A stretch of 64,000 bases of DNA, taken from Marsupella aquatica. Taxonomy: Eukaryota; Marchantiophyta. Position 1 is the stretch's first letter. Every line of letters begins with the position of its first letter. A program made the position numbers and the translations under genes. Shown piece after piece: positions 41,535 through 54,103 of the stretch. The stretch is taken from positions 11,904,001 through 11,968,000 of the forward strand of contig OZ316899.1 in assembly GCA_973895155.1 (NCBI GenBank). The letters run 5' to 3'. Below the pieces are notes generated by a model, which saw only the letters and a program-made list of their open reading frames with translations, was not told the DNA's origin and searched no databases.

Positions 41535-41880
41535 CTTTCATGTGCAAGTATCTAATGAACACACAAGTAGTTAACACAACAATATGCGGCTCATCTCACT
41601 AGAAACCTGTCCACAGAAACACACAAGAGAACTCTATTGAACTCTAAGTCAATCGTCCATACCAAATCTCTATAGACTAGGCTCTCCCTATGTCCTAAAT
41701 GGCTCCACAACAATGAACCTAAGTCACACTCACTAAATAAGTCTTGCCAGTGAATATAATAGTGACATATTTAACGTGAACCAAGTATTTGATTATGGTT
41801 GGACTAACTGCCGTTATAATGTTATATAGTAACTCTCAACCCAAGAATTAATGCCTAATGCTTCCATTTGGGACAAAACA
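41535..41880 (-). repeat. Dispersed copia LTR-like repeat, copy 2
   Basis: Full-length relative of 40,305-40,620 in the same orientation, with about 25-30% visible differences, so an old copy. Confidence 0.55.
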
Positions 41881-42890
41881 CCAAAAAAGTGAATCATGTA
41901 CTCAAAGTATTGTAATCTTGACAATTACCTTCTACCCCATTTTGAGGGAGACAATTGAGAACTCTTGTGAGAAGGGATTTTTTTTAGAATCAATAAACTC
42001 TGATCAGAACCAGGCCCATGACCAAAGGTCACAATAGACCAAACACTACGTAAATTACTGTTTTGACAACATTTTGTACAATACTTTTAACAATACACAT
42101 AAAAACCATTACTTTGTACAAAACATCCGACAATGCACATCAGAAATGAAAGTCTTGGGTCATTTTCAGGGCCCATAACAACACATGAAAAAATTTAGAG
42201 ATACTAAACTATAATACAAGGTTGCACCACTTTTTAGAGTGGTCGTCATTCAAATTTGCAGGGCATAAAAATTAAAAAAATGTGATCAAAAGTAAGTAAT
42301 AAAATCAAAATGTGAATTGAGTTTAGTGTGACACAAAAAGTTACCCCATTGTCCAAGACAAGCCAAATAATCACACGAGACACCCCAAAAAAGTGAAAGA
42401 CTTTAATTAATGCACGAGAATCAACTCACGAGGATCAAGGAGGATACTCCCTTCAGGTCTCCATGATCCGTATTGTACATACTTAGAGTATTCTACATAT
42501 TCAATATTATGTGTAACATAGTTTTGTATAATAGTGTTAAGAGGAGTTTAATTGCTAATAACATTTTAGTCACTTGATCAATAAAAAATTGTTTCTCCCA
42601 ATATTTGTGGTGATTTTTAGAGTCATTTGCACTATCATTTTCAATGCCGAAAAACAAAAGTAATAAGGCCCAAAGACATAGTGAAACTCATGACACGGGC
42701 GTTGATGGCAAGGTGTCGGCCGAGGGGCACACTGGCAATGTAGGGCAGCCCCTCGAAGGGCTCCAGTCGCGCACGGGTGGGGAGGGAGGGGGCGGCGAGC
42801 GAGTGGAGTGATGGTGAAATGGAGAAAAGGGGGAGGTTAAGGTTTAAAAGGAACATAAGAGGAAAAAGGTTAAAAAGGGGGAAAAAACAC
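41881..42890. other. Intergenic AT-rich sequence
   Basis: No gene, RNA or element recognised. The short open frames are random-looking. Confidence 0.4.
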
Positions 42891-44095
42891 CTCTCATTTT
42901 GTTATACTTTTGTGGTTGTCATAGCCAGTGGTTTGTGCAATGACATCTTTTATTCAAAGAATTTTTTTGTGCAAGGAGAAAAAGGAAAAAGGGAACTTTT
43001 GTGGGTGCCGTAGCCAGTATTTTGCACAATGATATCTTTCACTCAACAAAAAGTTTTGTGCAATTTTTTATTCAACGATATCTTTTGCACCATGAGCTAT
43101 TTCTCAACAACATCTTTAACCAAACAACATCTTTTATGCAACGCACGGGGATTTGAAAAGATATCGATAGAATGGTCATCTTTGCTAAACCTTAAACCTT
43201 AAACCTGAAACCGATAATATAACATTGCGCCAATGTATAGAGTGGTCGCCATTCAAATGCAAGGGCATTTTGGGTAAAAAACAAACAAAGAAAAAAACTT
43301 GCTCCTTCTCTCATTGACTTTTTATTTCATAACATCTTTCACATAATAACAACTTGGATGAAACGACACCTTTTTTTTCTTTATAACATCTTTTACTTCA
43401 CAATATCTTTGGCAAAATGACACATTTTTCTTATCAACATCTTTCACATAATGGCATCTTTGGCAAAATGACTTCTTTGGCAAAATGACTTGAAGCTAGG
43501 ACATCTTTTGTGCAATGCACGGGTATTTTCCCTCAATGATGTCTTGGCCGACACGACATCTTTTCCCTCAATGTCTTTGCCGACATCTTGGCCGACATGA
43601 CATCTTTTTTTTCAACGACTTCTTGGCCAAGATGACATATTTTTTCTCAGCGACCTCTTGGCCGACATGACATATTTTTTTCTCAATGACTTCTTTTCTC
43701 TCAACGACCTCTTGGCCATCTTTTTTTCTCAACGACTTCTTTTCTCTCAACGACCTCTTGGCCAACACAACATCTTTTCTCTCCACGACCTCTTGGCCGA
43801 CACTACATCTTTTCTCTCCACGACCTCTTGGCCGACACTACATCTTTTCTCTCCACGACCTCTTGGCCGACACTACATCTTTTCTCTCCACGACCTCTTG
43901 GCCAACACAACATCTTTTCTCTCCATGACCTCTTGGCCGACACTACATCTTTTCTCTCCACGACCTCTTGGCCAACACAACATCTTTTCTCTCCATGACC
44001 TCTTGGCCGACACGACATCTTTTCTCTCAATGACCTCTTGGCTGACACAACATCTTTTTTCTCAACGATATCTTGGCCGACATGACTTCCTTTGT
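42890..44095 (+). repeat. Minisatellite: 35-bp tandem repeat with decayed flanks
   Basis: Near-perfect 35-bp units of the type CATCTTTTCTCTCCACGACC + TCTTGGCCGACACTA are in register from about 43,700 to 44,000 (units start at 43,806, 43,841, 43,876 and so on). Shorter decayed forms (TGACATCTTT..., AATGACATCTTTGGC) extend back to about 42,890. The open frames on both strands across it are a by-product of the 35-bp repeat lacking stops. Confidence 0.9.
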
Positions 44096-44699
44096 GTAAC
44101 GCACGGGTATTGAGCTAGTGAGCAATCATGGACTGCCAAGGAGGTTCATAACGATACATTTAATTAAGAGGACACCGATCCTTACTTCCTTCCTTATGTC
44201 GTGTGCATTAGTGATTAACGCAATTGTGCCTTCATGACACAAATGTAATGAGAAGTCAGGTGAGAAAGTTCCGTGTGGTGTGGGCCCCAAGGCTTTCTCA
44301 TCTAGACTGGGGATCGACGAGCTACCCACTCATCGTAATTTTGAACTCACGACTAGTTAGTCTACGTCTCCACAGTTACGCAGGGACTTTGCAAACTGTG
44401 AGATCTTTGCAAAAGGCCGCACGGGATCCAGGATATGTGCACCTTTCCCAAGTTTTCGAGTGTGGACTAGGCCACGAGGATTGTGGAAGCTCTTTCCGAG
44501 GGTCGGGCTTAACTCGAGAGTAAGAAGGTCGAGTCGAACGCTGGCGAACCGAGCCGGCGGAAGCTAGTTTCGGAGTAGAGATGATATTTTTGAGATTGGA
44601 AACAGGCAGGCTGTGATGGATCTCATGAGAAGAGTGGAGGGCAGGGGTCACGACGGAGTGGATGGGTCGAAATAATTGGAGTTGGTTTGGGAGGAAACA
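44096..44699 (+). promoter_or_regulatory. Upstream region and probable 5' untranslated region of the CID-like gene
   Basis: 600 bp between the minisatellite and the start codon. No clear TATA box was found. No coding homology. The leader must begin somewhere here. Confidence 0.4.
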
Positions 44700-47600
44700 A
44701 TGGCAGTTGCGGACAATGCAGGGGTGGAGAGCTTGGGTATTGGCATGGGTGTAAATATGGGGGTAGGTGTGGGACACCACCCCGTTCCCGTGATGAGAAC
44801 TTATCCACTACCTTCTGTGGATGCATCGGACAGCTCTGTGAAACAAGTGTTTGATCCTTCGCGTTTGGAGCAGCAACCACAGCATCAACATCTCCAAGTG
44901 CTTCAGCAGACGCCAGATACGGTACAACACATTCAACAATCGAAGCAGACGAGATCGGGTCCCCATCCTCCCAAACAACAGGTTCCGCCTCAGCATACCG
45001 CATCACGTTCAAATGGAGTTATTTCCCGGGACCCTGAGGCAGTTGAAGGGGTTCCTGCAGTAGATTCTAGAAGCAATGTTAGCGACGACAGTATGCGGGA
45101 GCTAGAAGATCTTCTGACGAAGCTGAATCCTCTTGCCCAAGAGTTCGTTCCTCCGTCTCACACCGATACAAACTCCATGGTACTCCCAGCCACATCATCG
45201 AAAGGAAATGTGCGCAGGGTAAGTAAAGCTGCTCATTGAGCTTTTGATCAAATGACGGCGGAAGGCACCTATATGTACTTGTTGGAAGAGTATCTTATTG
45301 TCAATCAATGCCTTGTGAATTTGTTTCTTGTGCAGCAGAAGAACGGATACAGCAACCTTGGAAAAAGACGAGCGAACAGCCGAACGAGCAGGGCACAGCG
45401 GGAAGACAGTATCCGGAGAACTGTGTACGTGTCCGACATCGACCAGCAAGTACGTTCTTCTCACTGTATGCGGGGCTTTCAAACGTTCACGTGCATGAAG
45501 TCACACTTCTTTGGGATCGGTCGGATGTTTTTCTAGAAACCCGATTTTTTCTATGGATCCTCGATGCCGAATGATGATGTTTCAGCACTACAGCTTTCGC
45601 AAAGAGTTATGACCTATCCTGTATGCAGTTTATCTTGTAATGCCGCACAAACACCCGCGATAGGCAATTCCCGATGAGCACTAGGATGTTCAAGAATCTA
45701 ACCATCGTTTTGAGATCTAGTACGTCTTGAATTTGTCCTGATTTTTTTCTGAGATAGATCAGCCTTCTGTTAAAACTTGATGACTTGTTCCTCCGCGGCT
45801 TGTGGAAGGTTACCGAAGAGCAACTTGCGGCTCTTTTCATCACGTGTGGACAGGTAATACTCGTTCCGCTGGCAGCTCTTTAAAGGCAGTCTTAGATCCT
45901 GTCCAGGTATCCGTGTAACGTGATTGCTGTGCTGCAGGTTGTTGATTGTCGCGTTTGCGGGGACCCAAACTCTGTCCTTCGCTTTGCGTTTGTCGAGTTC
46001 ACCGACGAGGGTAAGCTATTACGGCCCTCTCGAAATAGACAGGTGTAGGCAGGTTAGTCAACCAAGAGATCTGCCTCTGGCAACTTTATTCGAGTACTTT
46101 CCTGTAGTCTATTTTGACAATCCATGGTGATTTTGTGGATGTCATGTGCCTTTGGATTTTTTCGGGGTGTTGTTTAAATGCAGATGGTGCTCGTGCTGCA
46201 CTAAGCCTCGCTGGAACAATGTTGGGATACTACCCTGTTCGTGTTTTGCCTTCCAAAACTGCAATTGTACCTGTGAATCCAACATTTCTTCCTCGGGTGC
46301 GCTCCTAGTTTCCTCATTGACAACTTTCCGCTGATCTGTACAATGTTGAGTTGGGGTCTTTCTCATGATATTGGTCCCTTTCTTTGCCCTGGTGAGTAAT
46401 GTTGGTCCTACTCGGTGGGGTTTGATTTCTACCACTGATCAAGATTTCTGGTGATGCATTGGAATTGGTTGCGCAAGTTGTCAGGAGTCCAGTGGAGGAC
46501 ATGTTGCACGCTTTAACATATTATCTTTCAATATACTTTTATTCCATTTCAGTCCGAAGATGAGAGGGAAATGTGCGCGCGCACCATTTACTGTACGAAT
46601 ATTGACAAGAAGGTGAAGTGGATATAGATAGGCATGTTATTACTTCCTGAGCAGTGAAGGTGAGGTCACGCATATTGTGATTGAATGGTTCTGTTGATAG
46701 GGAAGTTCATGTGCAACAAGATATTTATCTTCTGTTTAGGGGTACAACTCCGTCCTTCATGGTTTGCGAATGTGCAATCATTGCGCTAAGACTGCTGTGT
46801 TGCATGCAGGTATCTCAGGCAGACGTGAAACTGTTTTTTGAATCATTATGTGGGGAGGTACTGTCCTATTCTGTTTATTCGTAATCAACTAGGGCCCCTA
46901 CTTCGTCTACTGTTGTTTCCAACTACAATATTTTCCTGTAGTGTGAGTTTAAGGTCGAGATTAGAATTCTGTTGGCCAAATTTGTACCGTAATTTACACT
47001 TCGTGGGTTCTGCAGGTTTCTCGGTTGAGATTATTGGGGGACTACCATCATTCCACCCGCATCGCTTTTGTTGAGTTTGTGATGGTAAGTGGTTTTGATC
47101 AATATTACACTTCGGCAGTTGATGAAAGTAGACCGCACTGTGGAGTTTGTGAAGTTGGCTTACTGGAAGCGATGTGCGCAAAACTAAGCGTACTGGTTCG
47201 TTACTGAAGAGTGTATCCCATTAAAGAGGTTTTTATTGGTGGATGCATACTCGTTTTCGATAGTTCATACTAAGGCGAGCATTGTGAAAGATGGAATATT
47301 TAGGATTAAGAAAACAATGCCGGAGGAACTCCTTGTGACAAAATGTGACAAATTGCAAACAGATAAAGGTTGTGTAGGGCAACTGTATGACATTCTTTGT
47401 TTGGAATTATTTTTTACACATGCTGAAGTTGTCTTTGAAAGGAACTTCGAAACATTCTTGTATCAGTCATATCCAAGCTTCTGCCTGTGGAAAAATGAAT
47501 CACGTCGTGTGTTTTGCAAATAACAGGAGTTCAATAGAGGATATCTTGGGGTAGACCTTTTGACAGACTGTCATTCTACCTCGTCTTGTATTGAGAACTG

Positions 47601-48038
47601 TATTTTTCTTTGTCTATGTTTGTCGTCGCTTGGTGCTCTTGCAGCAGTGTGGATTGGTGTTGTGGAAGGTTGGATTTGGATCTGTTGCGTTTCTTCGTTT
47701 GGCCAAGCTAATTCCGGACAACATTTTTTATTACACTAATTTGGATGTCTTGGAAAGTATGATCAACTTGACTCTAACCTGAACCGAAATGCTTGCTTTG
47801 AAGGCTGAGAGTGCAATGGCAGCTCTTAACTGTAGTGGTGCTATTCTTGGCTCGCTTCCAATCAGGTACTCTAATGGCTTGGTACACATCTGCCGTCTAT
47901 GCTATTAGTGAACGTTTGCATTCGACCCAGTAAGCTCGGATTGGAGCTTTCTTGCTTATGCTTTCTCATTTGTTGTCCAGGGTGAGCCCATCGAAAACCC
48001 CAGTGAGACCTCGTTCACCACGTGCTCTCCTCCATTGA
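44700..48038 (+). CDS. CTC-interacting-domain (CID8-13 type) RNA-binding protein: PAM2 motif plus two RRMs
   Basis: Ten exons with GT-AG introns: 44700-45218, 45336-45449, 45809-45853, 45938-46010, 46184-46296, 46553-46612, 46810-46857, 47016-47084, 47804-47865, 47981-48038 (386 residues). Start MAVADNAGV at 44,700 is preferred over 44,676 because Arabidopsis CID proteins start MAV. A PAM2 motif LNPLAQEFVPP (residues about 142-152) binds the MLLE domain of poly(A)-binding protein. A basic stretch KRRANSRTSRAQR (about 182-194, likely nuclear signal) precedes RRM1 (RNP2 VYVSDI, RNP1 LRFAFVEF) and RRM2 (RNP2 IYCTNI, RNP1 TRIAFVEF). It ends SKTPVRPRSPRALLH. All exon phases agree and there are no stops. 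It probably acts in mRNA metabolism. Neighbours are repeats only. Confidence 0.93.
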
Positions 48039-49430
48039 CCGGTGTTAAATGAGATGAAATCGACGCATGCCAAGTGACTGTTCGACTTAGGTTTGCAGTC
48101 CTGGAAGGTTTATTTTATGCAGCCTCATCACTGAAGTTGATGAATGCTGGTCTTGTGGGCGTTTGGTCAGTAAAAATGGGGCCTGAAGCTATCCTCTGTG
48201 CGTAGGATGCAGCGATGGAGATAGCCAAGTCATAGTCTCCTGAAGTCCTGGTATTGCACACTTGTCACTTCAAAAGTGTAGGTTGGTTATTTATTTGTTG
48301 CAAAGATAGTATCATGAAGAATCAACGGCTCCCAGCCTAGGTTGGGGGAGGGGTGACTAAATATTTTTTCGACAGTGACTGAGATTTGTAAACCAACTTT
48401 AAATTGATGTAAAAAGATAACGTGGTTGGACCAATTATTGATGGTACTCAGGGTCTCCCTAGGTGCATAGCTGGGAAGGTAGATTAGGGGAGAGAAGCCA
48501 GTAGGGTGGCTTCCTATTGTCGTTATCTCAACGTTGGCCTCTGTAAAAGCCCAAACTCATATTGGTTCATGTTACTCTACTATTGCAAGAGGTAGGGTTC
48601 CTGCAGGAGGAACTGTACTATTGCAAAGAAGTCACCAGTTATAGTTTGTTGAAGTGCTGGTATTGCAGACTTTGTACCTGGTAAGAAAGAGGGCCTGTGG
48701 GCCTCTTACGTCCACATCTTATTCTACAAATTACCGGACAATATGTTTCACATCACCCCCAGGTATCTAATCCCAGCTTGGTGAGTCGTCGTTGTGGTAT
48801 TGCAATGAACAATGTTCTGGGGTATGTATATGTAGAAACCTTTCAGGAGCTCCTTGTTCACTTGAAGGCCCTGTGACTGTAGTGCCTGGATATAAGTTGG
48901 CTAATTGATTATTGATTAGTGTCAACTGGGATGATGCGGCATGCAACTGCAGTCAGCACTATCTTGAAAATCAGCGTGCCCATTGATATCACCAAGGAAA
49001 GCTCATTGACATCACCCAGGTAGACTCATTTCTAGGATTCTGCAATTATGACTAAGTCTAAGCCTAGCATCACTACAAGTCCACTTGCAAGTAGGTGAAG
49101 TCGTCCTTGCACTATCTGAAATGTTTCTTGTTCTTATCCTTTTTCGCCTAGCTTGACTCATTCTCAAAGGATGAATCTTTCGATTTGTAACGTTTCTTTC
49201 TACTTTTGAATCAACATCAATATAAACTTGAATGTCACGAATCACCCTGTTTGCAAATTTGGGCTTGCCCAGTGGATTGCGAAATTTCGCCTTAGGTCTA
49301 GAGTTAGGATTGTTATTGTAATTAGTGTTAAACCTTTGTTGTAAAATTGATTTGGTTAACTGTATTGCAAAGTATATCCCAAACTATGTTTGTCTAGATA
49401 AGATAAATTAAGATTCATTATTAGGGAATC
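48039..49430. other. 3' flank of the CID-like gene and intergenic DNA
   Basis: Contains the 3' untranslated region, and an imperfect duplication around GAAGTCCTGGTATTGCACAC (48,242) and GAAGTGCTGGTATTGCAGAC (48,650). No further gene is supported. Confidence 0.45.
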
Positions 49431-49437
49431 ATTTGAC

Positions 49438-49513
49438 AAATAGAGAGATCTTGTGTTGTGTACAAATAGAGATCTTGTATTGTGTACAAATAGAGAGATC
49501 TTGTATTGTGTAG
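49438..49513 (+). repeat. Three tandem 24-26-bp repeats
   Basis: AAATAGAGAGATCTTGTGTT + GTGTAC at 49,438, a copy lacking one GA at 49,464, and a third at 49,488. Two short direct duplications follow at 49,547-49,590 (GCAACTAAGTTCTCATGTGT twice) and 49,633-49,664 (TGTTTGGATTACTTG twice). Confidence 0.85.
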
Positions 49514-49599
49514 ACTGAGCATGAGCATGACCGATGGAGACTGAGTGCAACTAAGTTCTCATGTGTCCATGCAACTAAGTTCTCATGTGTTCCTATGGA

Positions 49600-50984
49600 C
49601 ATAATTTTAACTGAAATTAATAATGTATCTCTATGTTTGGATTACTTGTGTTTGGATTACTTGTGTGTGGGATGAACATGGCCTTCTTGTTACGAATATC
49701 TTTTTTGTTCAATAGTTGTCACTAAACATGCCTAGGAGATGACCAAAAAAATGCATGATGATTTTTTTCCCAGTATTTAATATTGATGGTTTATTTGGAG
49801 TTTAGTTGCACGAAATTCAAATTTTATAAACTTAATAGATAAATAAATGCAAGTAATTTCTGATGGTGCATAGAAATCATTGATCATTATCTATGGTGAA
49901 ATCATTCTTTAATTTTTGGTTAGATTTTGTGTTTGATGGTTCTTGCGAAAGAAAGACCAGATTGTTTTCTTGACAGTATGAGCTATGTGGTACAAGAGGC
50001 TTCACATGTTGTAGCTCCCCTTTTAGCTCGAAACATTTTGGTAGTTTGTTTGTTGTCGAGTGTGTATCAAGTGTGACACAATAAGCAAAAGAGGGGAATA
50101 TACTGTCAAAAGAGGTTTTATGGAATTTATTTTTGCCTGAATTGGGCTTTTCATTGTCATGCTCACCTCGGAGGAAGAAATGTGAACTGCTAAGGCCCAA
50201 CAAAGAGTTTGCATTGAGACGATAATTTGTAGTCCTGGATTGACACTTGATATTGAGAGAGTGTGACATGATGAAATTTTTTCTCTGTCGACGATGCCGG
50301 TGAAATTCAATAACTTTTTCCCGTCATCAATTGGCACTTTTCTCATTTGAATCAGCAGTGGTAAAGTTGTGCGACCCGACAAATTTCTTTTTTTAGGGTA
50401 AAAATTCTGTTTTAGGGGGGTTTTGTGGCTCTTTTATGTGTGATCCGCATGCGTATCATGACAGACCCCCGACCGGGCCCTATATGGTGCATTTTTCTTT
50501 TACGCCCAATTATTGATTATAGTCCTTTAGGGCCCGGATTTTACTTGTTTCCCTCTATTTCTATTGGTTTGTGGTTTTTTCTTGGGACCTATCGTACTCC
50601 ACTTTAACGGCTTGGATAGGGGAAACAACCCCATACGAGACCTGCTATAGTGTGCAGGAAAAAAAATGTTGTTTTTGGCCGTCCATAAAAAATTTGCTTT
50701 ACTAAGCGATTATTTTTAAATTTTTCTTTGGGGAGATCATAGCCACCTACGTTAGTAACATGGTGCACCAATCAACTTGTGTTTCTGATGATAGGTGACA
50801 CTTTGCATTTTGATTATTCTTTGAGGTGGTGAAATGGAGGAGTTTTCCAAGATTTTACCCATCTCAATCAAAAAGTCAATAAGTTTTAGTCAAATTTTGG
50901 TTTCACTTTGGGTTTTCAACGGTAAATAGCTAACCTTGTCGGCTATGCGACGGTGATTAGTTTTGTTGAACATAGTTGACAATC
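49600..50984. other. Intergenic AT-rich sequence
   Basis: Only short open frames without recognisable motifs. Nothing supported. Confidence 0.4.
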
Positions 50985-51313
50985 GCAACGATAAGCACAT
51001 GACACATCCAACGTGAAAATAGTCAACACAAGAGATATACGTGGTTCATCTCCTCAAAGATTATGTCCATAGGAACACACAAGAGAGCTTTACTGAATTC
51101 TAAATCCGTCGATCATACCAAGTCTCCACAATATAAGTTCTCCTCATCTCTCAAGTGGCTTTGTAACAATAAGCCTTAGTTTTACTTATCCTAACAAGCA
51201 CCATTTAGGATATAGTGTGTAACTTAGTTAGCCTAACCATGTCTTGATTACGGTTAGTCTAAGTATGGTTACATGTCGTAACCCTAGACATAAGAGTAAA
51301 TATTTAATAATGT
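50985..51313 (-). repeat. Dispersed copia LTR-like repeat, copy 3 (3' LTR of the copia below)
   Basis: On the minus strand it follows a purine tract GTCAAGGGGGACA (about 51,325-51,313), a typical PPT. It is related to 40,305-40,620 and 41,535-41,880. Confidence 0.65.
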
Positions 51314-52710
51314 CCCCCTTGACTCTGGTCTAGGGGAGGATAATACTTCTAATCTATATGAGTCCTCAACGGAAAGTTATGGACGAAAACCAAACTGGTT
51401 TCTCCTCTAGCTAGAGCAAACCAGAACTAAATCATAACCTAGAACATAACAATGAGAAAGGACATCTATCAATAATTACAATGAGTGTTACGAAAATCCT
51501 ACTTGTGATGCAATTGTAAAATTTGCAACACGTCATGGTGTCTAGAAAAACTCTCCAAAAGAATCACTTTGGTAAATATGTCAGTTGGGTTGAGTTTACA
51601 GTCAATCTTGACTAGCTCAATCAAATTATCAAACACAATCTGCCTGATAAAATGATATATGACGTCTATGTGCTTCATTCCATTGTCCATCACCTGGTTC
51701 ACAGCAAGGTGGAGCGCACTCAATCTGACTATCACAATGGAGCTTTACATTCCCCTTTAGCAAATCTCATTTCAATGATAAATCTATCCAGCCAAATCAC
51801 TTCTTTTGTTGCTTCTGTTGTTGCAACACACTCCGCTTCTATAGTATACTGAACTATACACTTATGCAAAATAGACCTCCAACTTATGAATCCACCGTCA
51901 AGTATGAACACATACCCTTTTATTGATCTCCTCTGGTCTAGATCTTGTCAATAGTCAGAATCTACATAGTCAATCAATGATCTAACATTCTTTGCATTTT
52001 CATCAAACAAAAGACCATGATCCATGGTATCTTTCAAGTACTTGATAATCCATTGATAATTTGCTTCACTACTTTTCAGTGTACCTTCCTTGGATTTGAC
52101 ATATACCTGCTCACCTTACCTATAGTCATGGCAAGATCAAGTCTAATGCAAGTCATCACATACATGAGATTCCCCACTGCCTTATCATAAAGAACTTTGA
52201 TATCAGCCCTTTCTTTGTTGCATCTATGAGACAAAGTGTTGATGATAAATTGAAGTGTGCAGCCAAAGGGGTACTTACTGGCTTGCTATCCCCCATGTTG
52301 AACCTAACAATTAGCTTCCTTGTATAACTGCCTTGCATCAACCATAACTTACCAACTTCCAAGTCTCTAGTGATCTCCATACCCAAAATCCTCTTAACTG
52401 GCTTGGGTCCTTCATCTTAAGCTCTACACTAAGTAGTGTCTTAAGTTTAACAATCTCAGACCTATCATTGGTCGCAATAAGCATGTCATTGACATAAAGT
52501 ACTAAAATAATGAACCTAAAAACAACATTCATTATCGGTTTGAAATATACACAAGGGTCATGTTGTATGGCCGAAAGAACACAAAGTAACAATATAACCT
52601 TAAAACCTCGGAATTTGATCCCTTTAAGAACAGATTGGAAGTAGATTGAATGATTTAATAAATTTGGATGGTTTAGAGCTCTTGCTCTAAAACTTTCAAT
52701 TTCAAACAAA
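51314..52710 (-). pseudogene. Degraded Ty1/copia RT and RNase H
   Basis: Minus strand: RT thumb region with ILVLYVNDMLIATND (52,550-52,490), where the catalytic YVDD reads YVND, then LKTLLSVELKMKD, GMEITRDLEVGKLWLMQGSY and NMGDSKPVSTPLAAHFNLSS. RNase H remains LHLAVNQVMDNGMKHIDVIY and DIFTKVI at 51,735-51,560. Many frameshifts. 5' portions are missing beyond about 52,710. Confidence 0.82.
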
Positions 52711-54100
52711 GAATGAAATTAACAAAACACAAGGAAAAGTTAACTCTTGAGTTATAAATCCAAAGGAAGGAGGAATCTATAAACTGATTGGTTTTAACAT
52801 GCTATTGCCACTCCTTCAGGAAGGACTATGGACTCAATATAGATAAAATTAAAACTATCAAGTCAAATCCTCTGTTTTCTTCTGGAATCATAAAGATGAA
52901 AAATAGAAGGATTCTCTTGCTCACCAAACCCACACTACATTTATGGCAGATTTACTGAGATATATATTATAATGCCGTCAACATGGTTTGATTGTCAACG
53001 AAACGCAAACCAAATGAAACTCTAATATACATGTCAAAATAAAACAACGGTACTATGATACTCTTAATTTGAAATTTTTCTCCTTCAATTCAAACATCTA
53101 TTCTTGCATTAGCCAACGAATCTTAACACAGCAAGAAAGCTTAGCAGTGAATTCAATAGGAATCTCAAAAAGGTGTGATTAAAAATTCAGTCACCATAAG
53201 GAATCTCCTAAATTCATTCACACTTGATAACACATGCTTTACTTCCATACAAGATATTCTTGTTAAAATGGAAGGTGGAAAACCTATTCATAACTTCTCT
53301 TTCTAAATAAAGTTTGTCCCCAAAATGATGGATAAACTGAGGTATCTTATAGGTGTAAACTTCTAATCGAAAAAAATTGAAGGGGTATAACTTTTCAAAT
53401 CTCAATATCTAAAAGGGTAGTCTCATAAAAGATGAAATGTGAAAAATGTAGTGCACATTTCAGAAAGCGTCGTTTGAGGCGAACGCTTCAAGAAGCGTCA
53501 ATATTGACAGTAAAACTAATAAATAATTATCGTAATCTAATTTTGACTTCTAAACTAAAAGTCAGAATGAGGTGAAACATTTCTAGGGTATTCTACTACA
53601 TATAATCTCAATGCTGGTAGAGTTTCAGACTTTCTAAGATGGCTAATGGCTTCAAATAAATTGGCGTAAGTGTCGCAATGTTATAGAAAGGAATAGAAAA
53701 CCAAAAAAAATTCTAGGTGTCACAAGTTGGTGTACGCTTCAGAAAGCGTCGGAAATACAGAAGAACTTTGTGGGCGCTTTAGAAAGCGTCGGCTGAAATA
53801 TGAGATTTGGTCGCAGCGTCCATCTCCTAGCCTTTTGGGTGGGCGCCTTTGCAAAGCGTTGGGGTCTAAAGCTAATGATCTATGCCTCTTTTATGCAACA
53901 AGCTAATAATCTATGCTCCAAGGAAACTTCAAGAGATTCTTCAAGCCCATAGTTGTCAAATCTTCTCTCAATCACCGTCAATCATCTATACTCAATGGTA
54001 TAACAATAGCGTCAATTTTTTGAGCATAATTTACTATTCTAAAGCCATTCCATACTAATATACCTTGTAGGTATAAAATATGCCTAGCCCTGCACTCAAA
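52711..54100. other. AT-rich spacer, perhaps remains of a gypsy LTR, with CGCTT..AAGCG hairpin motifs
   Basis: Lies 3' (minus strand) of the gypsy integrase tail, so it may include its 3' LTR. CGCTTCAGAAAGCGTCGG-like palindromes occur at about 53,458-53,500, 53,735-53,752, 53,775-53,792 and 53,842-53,865. No genes. Confidence 0.4.
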
Positions 54101-54103
54101 CTA

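Noticed and set aside
43700-44060. CRISPR-like array
   Set aside because: Units are contiguous with no unique spacers, and the context is a eukaryotic genome.
43658-44113. Long open frames on both strands with repeated FSLHDLLADTTSF-like units, as a possible repeat protein
   Set aside because: They are translations of a 35-bp minisatellite. The period is not a multiple of three, so all frames repeat, and nothing suggests coding use.
50425-50607. 60-residue hydrophobic ORF resembling a small membrane protein
   Set aside because: Isolated in intergenic DNA, with no homologue that I recognise and no clear promoter or splice context.
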